In this document: one piece after another, positions 34,812-43,087 of the stretch
Layout: the number at the start of each line of letters is the position of its first letter
Numbering within the stretch: position 1 is the stretch's first letter
Assembly: GCA_016207805.1 (NCBI GenBank)
Contig: JACQZO010000022.1
Coordinates: 1-64,000, forward strand
Source of the DNA: Candidatus Abawacabacteria bacterium
GTDB taxonomy: Bacteria; Patescibacteriota; Gracilibacteria; RBG-16-42-10
Length of the DNA: 64,000 bases
Reading direction: 5' to 3'
Program-made: the position numbers and the translations under genes
The notes under the pieces: model-generated
What the model saw: only the letters and a program-made list of their open reading frames with translations
The model's database searches: none
What the model was told of the DNA's origin: nothing

Positions 34812-34835
34812 CCTTTTGTTCCAAAGCTAACTTCT

Positions 34836-35270
34836 ATGTCATTAGCAGTAAATAAAAAGGCTCGATTTGAGTATGAAATTTTAGAAACTTTTCAGGCTGG
34901 TATTAAACTTTCGGGCCCAGAAGTGAAGTCTGTTCGTGCCCAGAATATACAGCTTAATGGCGCTTATATTTTCTTCCAATCAGGTAGGCCTATGCTTTTG
35001 AATGCTCATATCAGTCACTACAAGCCAGCATATCACAGCAATGCTATAGCTGATCGTTCCCGTGAACTCTTGCTGAAGAAAAAGGAAATCGATTATCTGC
35101 AAAGCAAAATCTTTACTGACAAACTTACCTGTATTCCTTTATCGGTCTATTTGAAAAATAATTTGATTAAAGTAGAAATAGCCTTGGCTAGGGGAAAGAA
35201 GTTGCACGATAAGAGGCGATCAATTAAAGAAAGGGAAACAGATCGGATTGCCGCTAGAGCTATGAAATGA
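34836..35270 (+). CDS. smpB: SsrA-binding protein SmpB
   Basis: It binds tmRNA and brings it to stalled ribosomes for trans-translation. The 144 residues carry the typical core: NKKARFEYEILETFQAGIKL, GPEVKSVRAQNIQLNGAYI, and a basic C-terminal tail (KKLHDKRRSIKERETDR) that enters the ribosomal mRNA channel. The stop is TGA. No tmRNA gene could be recognised nearby. Confidence 0.96.
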   Translation: MSLAVNKKARFEYEILETFQAGIKLSGPEVKSVRAQNIQLNGAYIFFQSGRPMLLNAHISHYKPAYHSNAIADRSRELLLKKKEIDYLQSKIFTDKLTCIPLSVYLKNNLIKVEIALARGKKLHDKRRSIKERETDRIAARAMK

Positions 35271-35283
35271 GAGAAGCGCTCGA

Positions 35284-35320
35284 AAATTACGGATTACGAA
35301 TTACGAATTACAAATGGTGG
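35284..35320. repeat. AATTACG-type heptamer array after smpB
   Basis: Five units near AATTACG are followed by AATGGTGG, starting 14 nt after the smpB stop. An AGAGATT/AATCTCT palindrome (35331-35346) follows. Confidence 0.85.
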
Positions 35321-35502
35321 AGACGGGAGTAGAGATTACAATCTCTATTCAATTCTGGCTTCCTTTAGCCATCGTGTTGAATAACATGGAAAAGTGCAGT
35401 TGGGAGAAGAAGTGATCTTGGATATTATAAATAGCAAAGAACTAAGCGTGTTCCAGGATAAGTGCTTACTAGAGAACAGGATAAGATAGAATCTTTACTT
35501 AA

Positions 35503-35793
35503 TTACTGTCCTTGTGTCTCTGGTTCATCACCTTGTAATCTCACAGTAGCTCCTAAACCCTGCAAATCTTCTTGCCGTAAAAAGAGAAACCATCTGCTCT
35601 GAAAGTCGTCTACTAGGTGGTGTAGTGCAGGTAGCTGAAGCATTTGAGTTACAGCTGCTCCGCCACATGTTGCCTGGTCTCCTTCTCCTTCAAACAGAAT
35701 CAGTGCTATGGCTGCACGAAAGCGTTTTTGATCTTCATCCGGAAGACTGTCAGCATATCTCTCTAAGATCCCTCTGGTATACATAATTAACAA
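35503..35793 (-). CDS. Hypothetical protein, 96 residues
   Basis: Not recognised. The product is soluble, acidic and probably helical (GILERYADSLPDEDQKRFRAAIALILFE), with a single Cys-Gly-Gly patch (ATCGGAAV) and a Gln/Glu-rich end. The gene lies 8 nt downstream of a lipoprotein-like gene in the same direction, so they are probably one transcript. No homologue family can be named from the sequence. Confidence 0.55.
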   Translation of the reverse strand: MLIMYTRGILERYADSLPDEDQKRFRAAIALILFEGEGDQATCGGAAVTQMLQLPALHHLVDDFQSRWFLFLRQEDLQGLGATVRLQGDEPETQGQ

Positions 35794-35801
35794 TTAAGTT
35801 T

Positions 35802-36230
35802 TTATTGTACTCTTAACAATATCCATTCTGGACAATCATGTTGATAGCGTCCTCCTTGAGCTGAGACACATGCATTAACAGCGATATCAGTCACTGCACT
35901 AGTAACGCTAGCAATAGTAATTCGATGAATTGCGCGTCCATTTCCATCACTAGTTATGGTAGTTGTTGAGGGACGAGCCAGTTCTTGAAAGCCCCCACTT
36001 ACTCTACGCAGAGGAGTAAGCTTGACAACAGTTGCTGTTCCGGGCTGATCTGTTGTTACAACAACCTCGATAGCATTGGTAGTTCCTCGTACTGTATTTG
36101 CATCAAATTCAACACAATTGGGCTGGTTCACATCAGGATTACATGCTCCTACAGCAGCCATTATAGCTGGTAACAATAAGGAGCGTAGTGATGGTGAAAT
36201 GGTTTCTGCTGATCTATGCATTCTATCCAT
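35802..36230 (-). CDS. Hypothetical secreted lipoprotein
   Basis: A 142-residue protein. A hydrophobic stretch (LRSLLLPAIMAAVGAC) ends in a lipobox-like AVGAC, so the mature protein would begin with Cys-30 and be lipid-anchored. The rest looks like a beta-rich domain (TNAIEVVVTTDQPGTATVV, GRAIHRITIASVTSAV) with three more Cys that may form disulfides. The family is unknown. It pairs with the 96-residue gene behind it. Confidence 0.6.
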   Translation of the reverse strand: MDRMHRSAETISPSLRSLLLPAIMAAVGACNPDVNQPNCVEFDANTVRGTTNAIEVVVTTDQPGTATVVKLTPLRRVSGGFQELARPSTTTITSDGNGRAIHRITIASVTSAVTDIAVNACVSAQGGRYQHDCPEWILLRVQ

Positions 36231-36430
36231 AAAGATAATCTTAATTTATTAATTATGTTTAACGCAGCATACGCCCAAATTAAATTGCACACCAAAGAAC
36301 GGTAATATATGACTAATTACAACTCATGTCAATTTGTAAAGAAGGGAGGGATTGGAAAGGGGCGGCTGCTTTTTACTATTTGTCTTATTATCTTGAAAAT
36401 ATTACATTGGCCTTAGCTTAATGTTCTCCT

Positions 36431-36889
36431 ATGTTGAGAAAAGGTATCGATTGTATTGGGGTTTGTTTGGTTTACTTTTGTCATGATGGCAATGGCAATT
36501 TGCTCTTTATGAAGCGCAGTCAAAATGCTCGGGATGAGCAAGGTACTTGGGATGTGGGCGGTGGGGCTCTGGAACTTTTTAATACCGTGGAAGAAAGACT
36601 GAAGCTGGAAATTCAAGAAGAATATATGACCGATGTTTTGGAATATGAATTCCTAGGCTATCGAGATGTTCATCGAGTTTTGGACAATGGTCAGGAAACT
36701 CATTGGGTAGCTTTAGATTTTTTAGTCAGAGTAGAACCGGGAATGGTACAAATTGGCGAGCCGCATAAGTTTGATGCTATGGGTTGGTTTACCTTGGCAT
36801 CTCTTCCTCAACCACTACATTCGCAATTGCCCTTCCAAATTAGTCTCTATGAGGAGCGTTTGGCTAGAGCTTTGAAGCAAAATATCTGA
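36431..36889 (+). CDS. Nudix hydrolase family protein
   Basis: A 152-residue Nudix fold that would hydrolyse a nucleoside diphosphate linked to another moiety. The Nudix box is GGGALELFNTVEERLKLEIQEEY: the two metal-binding Glu pairs are present, but the canonical REx segment reads LEI and the GE pair is replaced. KRSQNARDEQGTWDVGG is the usual lead-in. The C terminus (FDAMGWFTLASLP) resembles the WFxxxELP element. The substrate cannot be predicted and activity could be weakened. Confidence 0.85.
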   Translation: MLRKGIDCIGVCLVYFCHDGNGNLLFMKRSQNARDEQGTWDVGGGALELFNTVEERLKLEIQEEYMTDVLEYEFLGYRDVHRVLDNGQETHWVALDFLVRVEPGMVQIGEPHKFDAMGWFTLASLPQPLHSQLPFQISLYEERLARALKQNI

Positions 36890-36973
36890 ACGCAATAGTT
36901 TTGACTACCGGCTTTATCTTGGAAAGCTGTGCTGTGGTACTGGCTGAACCTCAACCAATGCTACCTAATGGAT

Positions 36974-37381
36974 CTAAATTAGCTTAATACTTTGGCGTAA
37001 AGACTTTACTTCACCATGCGCTTTTTTGAGATGTAACATCTTTTCTTTGGCTCTTTTGGAGCGTTTTTGTTTTTGCTTTCTTAATTTGAATATTTTCTGA
37101 GCCAATGCTGAAGCTGAGCCCTTTTTTTGTTGCTCAACTTTCAAAATTAATAGTTTATAGGCGGAGAGCCGATTTTTGGATTGCTCTCGGTGCTTTTGAC
37201 AACGCACTTCAATGCTAGTAGGGATATGTTTTAGTAAAACACAACTAGATGTTTTGTTAATTTTCTGTCCTCCTTTACCGCTGCCTCGAATAAATTGTTC
37301 GCCAATGTCCTGGCTAAAGATATGTAAAGCTTGAGCTTTTTCTAGTAAATGCGGTGATAATTCTACCGGGAAATTAGCCAT
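36974..37381 (-). CDS. Stand-alone release-factor GGQ-domain protein (ArfB/MTRFR-like)
   Basis: 135 residues from the ATG at 37381; the frame is open to 37480, but the added residues overlap the next gene's promoter and do not fit the family. The catalytic loop GSGKGGQKINKTSS holds the GGQ tripeptide that hydrolyses peptidyl-tRNA. VRCQKHREQSKNR is the following helix, and a Lys/Arg-rich tail could enter an empty mRNA channel, as in ArfB and the mitochondrial rescue factor. There is no codon-recognition domain. Likely ribosome rescue, complementary to SmpB/tmRNA. Confidence 0.88.
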   Translation of the reverse strand: MANFPVELSPHLLEKAQALHIFSQDIGEQFIRGSGKGGQKINKTSSCVLLKHIPTSIEVRCQKHREQSKNRLSAYKLLILKVEQQKKGSASALAQKIFKLRKQKQKRSKRAKEKMLHLKKAHGEVKSLRQSIKLI

Positions 37382-37478
37382 AGCCTGAGTGAAGTTCACA
37401 ATAATTTTAAAGAGAAAGTGCTTAGATAGCCAGTCGCAATAAATTTTGCTAAATTGCGGGCAATCATAACTGTATTGC

Positions 37479-39020
37479 ATGCTGCTAAATGAGCTTTCTC
37501 AAAAGTTTGGAGTAGATCTCAGTAAAATTGATCCTCTAGCACAGCTCAGGGCAATTATGGCCTGGTATCCTAATAAGAAATTATATAACAGAGTATCTAC
37601 TAAATCAGGTAAGAGTATTATTTCTGTGTATCATGAAAAAGCGATTTGTCCGGTATATAGTCATGAAGAGTGGTATGCCGATGATTGGGAGTCACCTAGC
37701 TTAGCTATTGATCTCAACAAATCATTCTTTGCTCAGTTTCGTAAACTGCAGCAGATCGCTCCAGTAGTTGGTTTGCTTTCTAGCATGCAGGAGAATGCAG
37801 AATATTGTCAGGATTCAGAAGGCTTGAAGAACTGTTATTTAGTATTCGATGCGCTGAATTGTCAGGACGTGTATTATTCAGCGCGGATTTATAATTCACG
37901 TGACTGTGTTGATGTCTATTGGGTGATGGATAGTGAGCTTTTGTATGATTGTGTCTATATGTTTAATTGTTATAACGCTCGTTATTCTTTTAATTGTCAC
38001 AACGTCTCAGACTCAGCTTTTCTCTTCAATTGTCGCAATGTAAAGCACGCTTTCATGTGTTCTGGGCTAAGAAACAAGGAGTATTGTATTTATAATAAGC
38101 AGGTGACTAAGGAAGAATATGAAGCTTTTGTAAAAGAGATAAAATGGTCTGATTATCAGACTATTGTGGAATTGAAAAAGAAGTTTATTAGTGAAGTGAT
38201 CCCCACGAGTGTGATACCACCAGCATTTTTAGATAATTGTGACAATGTTGAAGGCAATTACCTCAAAAATACTGCGAATGCCCTGAATGCCTTTGAGAGT
38301 TTTGATCTAAAAGATATTTATAATGTATTTCAATGTGCCAAGGGACATGATATTGCTGGCGCTTATATGTGTAATGATAGGGTGGAAAAGTGTTTCCAAT
38401 GTGTCGCTACTGGTATAGCTGTGTATGAGGTGCGTAATTGTGCTTTTGTCTGGCATAGCTCTTATATGGAATATTGTTATCTCTGTCTTAATTGTCAAAA
38501 TTGTTTTGGTTGTATTGGACTCAGAAATAAGCAGTATCATATTTTTAATAAGCCTTATCCTAAAGAGGAATATGAAAAAAGGGTGACTGAATTAAAAGAA
38601 AAAATGAAAGAACGGGGCGAATATGATCAATTTTTCCCGCTGGAGATGAGTCCGTTCCCTTATGAAGATACTATCGCTTCTGATTTATTCGACAATAAAG
38701 ATAATGCGGTTTTTGCAGCTGAATATGTTCATATCGGTCAATCTATTACTGTTGACCCTGCTGCAGTGCAAATATGTACTGTTTCCGGCAAAAGTTTTCG
38801 TTATATCACTCAAGAGCTGCAGTTCTATACTAAGCATGCCATTCCCTTGCCAAGAATTAGTCCTGCTCTGCGTTATCGGGCCCGGATGCAGATAATGGAT
38901 ACCAGCTTTTTGCCCCAGACAATTACTCTGGACAATGGCCAAGAAGTGGCCACCTACTTTGCTCATCCGCAGCAAAAGAAGATTGTTAGCAAAGAAGACT
39001 ATGAAAAGTTAATTCATTGA
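37479..39020 (+). CDS. Cys-rich ladder family protein, copy 1 (no N-terminal zinc ribbon)
   Basis: A 513-residue cytoplasmic protein, one of four paralogues in the window. It lacks the Cys4 ribbon that opens the other three; an in-frame TAA 12 nt upstream shows the start is real. The family core follows: SHEEWYADDWES, FFAQFRKLQ, then dense Asn/Asp-Cys repeats (NCYLVFDALNCQDVYYS, NCYNARYSFNCHN). These blocks are each closed by a cap (CIYNKQVTKEEYEAF and HIFNKPYPKEEYEKR). The C-terminal zinc ribbon has lost its Cys pairs. The function is unknown; the repeats suggest a beta-solenoid. Confidence 0.8.
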   Translation: MLLNELSQKFGVDLSKIDPLAQLRAIMAWYPNKKLYNRVSTKSGKSIISVYHEKAICPVYSHEEWYADDWESPSLAIDLNKSFFAQFRKLQQIAPVVGLLSSMQENAEYCQDSEGLKNCYLVFDALNCQDVYYSARIYNSRDCVDVYWVMDSELLYDCVYMFNCYNARYSFNCHNVSDSAFLFNCRNVKHAFMCSGLRNKEYCIYNKQVTKEEYEAFVKEIKWSDYQTIVELKKKFISEVIPTSVIPPAFLDNCDNVEGNYLKNTANALNAFESFDLKDIYNVFQCAKGHDIAGAYMCNDRVEKCFQCVATGIAVYEVRNCAFVWHSSYMEYCYLCLNCQNCFGCIGLRNKQYHIFNKPYPKEEYEKRVTELKEKMKERGEYDQFFPLEMSPFPYEDTIASDLFDNKDNAVFAAEYVHIGQSITVDPAAVQICTVSGKSFRYITQELQFYTKHAIPLPRISPALRYRARMQIMDTSFLPQTITLDNGQEVATYFAHPQQKKIVSKEDYEKLIH

Positions 39021-39058
39021 AAGTAGGTGCCATGCGATATATTTCTTAACAGCATTGT

Positions 39059-40750
39059 ATGGTAAAGAATTGTCTGCATTGTCAAAAAGATTTCGAGATT
39101 ACTGCAGTCGATAGAGCATTTTTGCAGCAAATTGCACCTACTATTGCCGGTAAGCTGTACCCTATTCCTGATCCTAATCTCTGTCCTCCTTGTCGAGAAA
39201 GGCGACGGTTTTCTTTTCGTAATGATCGGGTGCTTTACTTACGCAAGAGCTCTTTATCAGGGAAAGTCATGCTTTCTATTTATTCACCGGATAAAGTTTA
39301 TCAAGTCTATGATCACGATGAATGGTGGGGAAATGGCTGGGACGCCTTACAATTTGGCAAAGAATTTGATTTCACGCGACCTTTTTTTGAACAATTCGCT
39401 GAGTTACAAAAGGCCGTACCGAGAATGAATCTTTATGTCGATAGTTCTTGTGAAAATTGTAATTATAGTAATCAATTAGTTTCGTCAAAAAACTGCTATT
39501 TAATCTTTTCAGGCGCTAGTGATGAAGATTGTTATTATGGCTACCGCTTGATGAAGTCGAAGAATTGTGTGGACTGTTTTATGACAGTGAATAGTGAATT
39601 ATGTTATCAGTGTGTAGATGCTACCGATTGCTACAATTGTGCCTTTTCTCAAAACATCGTGCATTGTCGTGACTCACGTTTTCTTTTTGATTGTCAAAAC
39701 TGTGACAATTGTCTTTTTTCGGTGAATTTACGTAATAAATCTTATTGTATTTTTAATAAGCAATATTCAAAAGAAGACTTTGCTCAAGAAAAAGCAAAGT
39801 GGCAATTTGGTTCTTATGCTGCCCTGCAAAAGATGCAAGCGGATTTTGCCAGCGTTGTTCGAGGTGCACCTCATTTGTTTGCTCATCTTAAGCAAGTGGA
39901 AAATGTCACTGGTGACAATGTTCACAATGCTAAAGATTGTACTAGTGTTTTCAATGGCTCAAATTTAGATCATGTGAGCTACACTCGCTTTGTCCAAGAT
40001 GCTCAGAATTGTATGGATGTAAATTTTGGTTGTGATCAGACGATTTTAAATTATGAAGTGTGCACGACAGGAGTGAATGCCTACAATATACTTTTCTGTC
40101 TCGATACCTGGCCCAATGTAAGTAATCTTTTATATTGCGACAGTTGTGCCAATGGTACTAAGGATTGTTTTGGCTGTATTGGGCTAAAGGGTAAGCAGTA
40201 TTGTATTTTGAATAAGCAATATACTAAAGAACAATACGAGTTGTTGGTGGCCAAGATTATCGAACATATGATTAAGGAGGGAGAATGGGGCGAGTTTTTC
40301 CCACCGAAGTTTGCTCCTGTGGGCTACAATGAAAGTTTGGCGGCAGATTATTATCCACTGACTGAAGCTGAAGCCAAAAAGGTGGATTTCGTCTGGTCCC
40401 ATTATCAAGCACCCGAAGCTGCTGCTACTAAGGAAATTTCTGCCCAAGAGTTGCCAGATGAAATCACTGCTGTCGATGATACTATTCTCCAGACCGCGAT
40501 CCGTTGTGAAAGCTCAGGTCAATTATTCCGAATCACCAAACAAGAACTAGCTTTTTATCGTCAGAATAATTTTCCGCTACCAAGAAAACATCCTACTGTG
40601 CGGCATTTAGCTCGATTGGACCTGCGAGGAGAGAAACATTTGTTAACAAGAGAATGTGCCCAATGTGGCCAAGTGGTAAAGACTGTTTATACGGACAATC
40701 AGGCGCTACAAGTATATTGTGAAAATTGCTATTTAGCTCAAGTCTATTAA
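39059..40750 (+). CDS. Cys-rich ladder family protein, copy 2 (complete form)
   Basis: 563 residues with about 34 Cys and no signal peptide. An N-terminal Cys4 ribbon (CLHC ... CPPC, residues 5-45) is followed by RNDRVLYLRKS and DHDEWWGNGWDALQFGKEFDF. Then come two repeat blocks rich in NC/DC steps (LCYQCVDATDCYNCAF; DCQNCDNCLFSVNL), each closed by the cap CIFNKQYSKEDF or CILNKQYTKEQYELL. A conserved stretch GEWGEFFPPKFAPVGYNES and a C-terminal ribbon (CAQC ... CENC) end the protein. It lies 38 nt behind copy 1, likely the same transcript. Similar proteins are often auto-annotated CaiB/BaiF, which the sequence does not support. Confidence 0.82.
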   Translation: MVKNCLHCQKDFEITAVDRAFLQQIAPTIAGKLYPIPDPNLCPPCRERRRFSFRNDRVLYLRKSSLSGKVMLSIYSPDKVYQVYDHDEWWGNGWDALQFGKEFDFTRPFFEQFAELQKAVPRMNLYVDSSCENCNYSNQLVSSKNCYLIFSGASDEDCYYGYRLMKSKNCVDCFMTVNSELCYQCVDATDCYNCAFSQNIVHCRDSRFLFDCQNCDNCLFSVNLRNKSYCIFNKQYSKEDFAQEKAKWQFGSYAALQKMQADFASVVRGAPHLFAHLKQVENVTGDNVHNAKDCTSVFNGSNLDHVSYTRFVQDAQNCMDVNFGCDQTILNYEVCTTGVNAYNILFCLDTWPNVSNLLYCDSCANGTKDCFGCIGLKGKQYCILNKQYTKEQYELLVAKIIEHMIKEGEWGEFFPPKFAPVGYNESLAADYYPLTEAEAKKVDFVWSHYQAPEAAATKEISAQELPDEITAVDDTILQTAIRCESSGQLFRITKQELAFYRQNNFPLPRKHPTVRHLARLDLRGEKHLLTRECAQCGQVVKTVYTDNQALQVYCENCYLAQVY

Positions 40751-40857
40751 TTTATTACTCAGCTTTAAATTCGTCACTGATAGCATAGATCTTTGATAGT
40801 TTCTTACTAATCCGATTTTTGCGAACATACTTTGCTGAATTTGTGTCTAGCCAGTAC

Positions 40858-40887
40858 TTGCTATTCCTTATCTATATGCGGTAAAAT
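40858..40887 (+). promoter_or_regulatory. Promoter for DUF1003 gene
   Basis: TTGCTA (40858-40863), an 18-nt spacer and TAAAAT (40882-40887) lie 37 nt before the ATG. Confidence 0.45.
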
Positions 40888-40924
40888 TATAGGAAGTCAG
40901 TAAAAAGACAAAAATAAAGTTTGT

Positions 40925-41410
40925 ATGAGTAAGAAAAAAAAGAAAAAGCTCCATAATTATGCTCGGGTAAGAGCAGATCTCAATGCTGTGCCGGAAGTAA
41001 TGAAACAACTGGAGGATGAACATGTTTCCTTTGGTCAAAAGTTGGCTGAGAATTTAGCTCAATTTGTTGGTAGTTGGCGATTTATTATCTTTCAGAGTTC
41101 AATATTTTGTATTTGGATAGTGCTTAATTTAATTGGGTGGATACAACATTGGGATCCATATCCATTCATTTTGTTGAATCTGTTTTTGTCTTTCCAGGCA
41201 GCATATTGTGGTCCAGTCATCATGATGGCGCAGAATAGGCAAGAGGCCAAAGATCGTTTACGTTCAGAGCTAGATTTCCAAGTGAATATTGCTGCAGAGC
41301 AAGAGATAAAAAAGTTACTCAGTAGTTTTGATACTGCCCGTTTAGCGCACATGGCGAGAGTGGATAATCAATTGAAAGAATTGTTGAAGTTGCTTAAGGG
41401 AAGAAGATAA
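40925..41410 (+). CDS. DUF1003 membrane protein
   Basis: 161 residues: a Lys-rich cytoplasmic start, then two membrane helices around FIIFQSSIFCIWIVLNLIGW and FILLNLFLSFQAAYCGPVIMM, then a helical, charged C terminus (RQEAKDRLRSELDFQ). The WxxI..N and LNLxLS..AA.. patterns are diagnostic of DUF1003. The function of the family is not established. The stop codon overlaps the beginning of a heptamer array. Confidence 0.9.
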   Translation: MSKKKKKKLHNYARVRADLNAVPEVMKQLEDEHVSFGQKLAENLAQFVGSWRFIIFQSSIFCIWIVLNLIGWIQHWDPYPFILLNLFLSFQAAYCGPVIMMAQNRQEAKDRLRSELDFQVNIAAEQEIKKLLSSFDTARLAHMARVDNQLKELLKLLKGRR

Positions 41411-41442
41411 TTACAAATTACGAATTACAAATGGGGTGAAGA
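41407..41442. repeat. AATTACG-type heptamer array after DUF1003 gene
   Basis: Three to four units near AATTACA/AATTACG, then AATGGGG, beginning on the stop codon of the DUF1003 gene. GGGGTgaagACCCC forms a small hairpin at the end. Confidence 0.85.
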
Positions 41443-41692
41443 CCCCGAAGAAGAAGATTTTTTACCTTTTCATCCCGACCTTGTGGAGGGACCCTGCCGT
41501 TTCTGGTCTCAATAAATAATGTTGTCTGGGGCACAAAATGAGCCATTGTCTTTGCTTGAGCATTGATGACATGTAAAACAATATACTGCACGGTCCTTCC
41601 ATTCCGCTGCGCTTCAGTCAGGATGCATTGGGAGCGAACTGGCTAAAAAATTGAAACTGGCTATAATTTCAGAGCGTATTTAATTTTGTTCT
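41443..41692. other. Intergenic stretch without recognisable gene
   Basis: No credible coding frame or RNA fold was recognised. A TATAAT box at 41662-41667, without a well-placed -35, lies 26 nt before the FMN-binding lipoprotein gene and is the likely -10 of the flavinylation operon. Confidence 0.5.
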
Positions 41693-42202
41693 ATGAAATC
41701 AAAGCATCCTGTGCAAAAAGCTTTTTCTGTCGCTGCTTTTGCTTCTCTTGCTCTCAATTTGACCGCTTGTGCTACTGATACTACTTTGCCTCAAGCGACT
41801 GTAGTTCCCAGTGTGACATCTACCCCAATTAGTACTACTCCAGTGCCGACAGTGATGACTACGCCTACCGCCATAGTAACACCTACAGCTCAAAACACTT
41901 CTAGTACTTATAAAGATGGTACATATTCAGTACAAGGCACTTATATTTCTCCTGGGGGGCCAGAAAGTATTGCTGTGAAACTTACTGTACAAAAGGGAGT
42001 GGTAACTGATGCTGAAGTAATTCCTGCAGCAGTGTTACCTATGTCTCAGCGTTTCCAAGGAGAATTTGTTTCTGGCTATAAACAATTAGTGATTGGTAAA
42101 AGTATTGATGAACTGAATTTGGGTAGAGTTTCAGGCTCTTCTCTTACGCCCAAAGGTTTCAATGATGCTGTAGCTAAAATTAAAGCTCAGGCGAGATCAT
42201 AA
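41693..42202 (+). CDS. FMN-binding-domain lipoprotein (covalently flavinylated)
   Basis: 169 residues. A signal peptide ends in the lipobox LTAC (Cys at about 26). A Thr/Pro-rich linker follows, then an FMN_bind domain (about 72-169; YKDGTYSVQGTYISPGG). The acceptor motif for covalent FMN, normally S(T)GAT, reads SGSSLTPKGF, so Ser or Thr there should be the linkage site. It would sit on the outer face of the cytoplasmic membrane as an electron carrier. The next gene, apbE, encodes the transferase that attaches FMN, and a membrane flavin reductase follows. Confidence 0.9.
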   Translation: MKSKHPVQKAFSVAAFASLALNLTACATDTTLPQATVVPSVTSTPISTTPVPTVMTTPTAIVTPTAQNTSSTYKDGTYSVQGTYISPGGPESIAVKLTVQKGVVTDAEVIPAAVLPMSQRFQGEFVSGYKQLVIGKSIDELNLGRVSGSSLTPKGFNDAVAKIKAQARS

Positions 42203-43081
42203 GTGTCTACTATGTGGACTTTTACGGCCTTGGGGACACGATGGCAAATAGAATGTTATCAGTCGCTCAAATCAATTACTGAGGAGCAGCTTTTGCAGAA
42301 GGTGAAGCGACGCGTGCGCTTGTTTGAAGATACTTATTCACGTTTTAAATCAGAATCTCTCATAGGTAAAATGGCCCAGAGAAGTGGTAGATTTGTATTA
42401 GGTGAGGACGCTAAAGTGCTTTTTGATTTGTATCAGGCCCTATATCAGCACACTGATGGAGCTTTTACTCCTCTGATTGGTGAAGCTTTGGTTAGCGCTG
42501 GCTATGATCAAGATTATTCTTTACAGCCTACTCAAATGTATCCAGTGCGTCTTTGGCAGGATGTTATTGATTATCAGTTTCCTGAAGTAACTATCACAGT
42601 GCCAGTACAGTTAGATTTCGGTGCTGCTGGTAAAGGATATTTAGTGGATATTGTGGCGAAAGTTATTGAAGAGGCAGGTATAGCAAGTTTTTTTATTGAT
42701 GCTGGTGGCGATATTTATTATCGGAATATGAATGGTGTTTCTTTGTCCATTGGTTTGGAACATCCCCAAAACTCAACTCAGGCTATTGGTGTAGTGCCAA
42801 TTCTCAACCAGAGCATATGTGGCTCAGCAGGGAATAGAAGGACTTGGGGTAATTGGCATCATATTATTAATCCTCATACTTTAGCTTCGCCAGAGCATAT
42901 TTTAGCTACTTGGGTAATCGCGGATAAAACTATTATCGCCGATGCTTTGGCTACCTGTTTGTTTTTTGTTCCTCCAGAAAAACTGGTAGAATCGTATCAA
43001 TTTGACTATCTAATTATGTATGCTGATCATACGATAAAAAAATCAACTCAGTTTGGAGCAGAGGTTTTTATTCAAAATTAA
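42203..43081 (+). CDS. apbE: FAD:protein FMN transferase ApbE
   Basis: It transfers FMN from FAD onto Ser/Thr of extracytoplasmic proteins. The 292-residue frame starts with GTG immediately after the lipoprotein stop codon, which indicates coupling. Motifs: ALGTRWQIE, DTYSRFKSES, DFGAAGKGYLVD, FFIDAGGDIYYRN, CGSAGNRRTWGNWHHIINPHT (Mg and FAD site), and TIIADALATCLFF. No signal peptide is evident, in contrast to many ApbE proteins; the N-terminal residues (MSTMWTFTALGTRW) lead directly into the domain. Its target is presumably the preceding lipoprotein. Confidence 0.94.
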   Translation: MSTMWTFTALGTRWQIECYQSLKSITEEQLLQKVKRRVRLFEDTYSRFKSESLIGKMAQRSGRFVLGEDAKVLFDLYQALYQHTDGAFTPLIGEALVSAGYDQDYSLQPTQMYPVRLWQDVIDYQFPEVTITVPVQLDFGAAGKGYLVDIVAKVIEEAGIASFFIDAGGDIYYRNMNGVSLSIGLEHPQNSTQAIGVVPILNQSICGSAGNRRTWGNWHHIINPHTLASPEHILATWVIADKTIIADALATCLFFVPPEKLVESYQFDYLIMYADHTIKKSTQFGAEVFIQN

Positions 43082-43087
43082 TACTTT

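Noticed and set aside
34836-35502. tmRNA gene next to smpB
   Set aside because: No tRNA-Ala-like acceptor/T arm or tag reading frame could be found in the flanking sequence.
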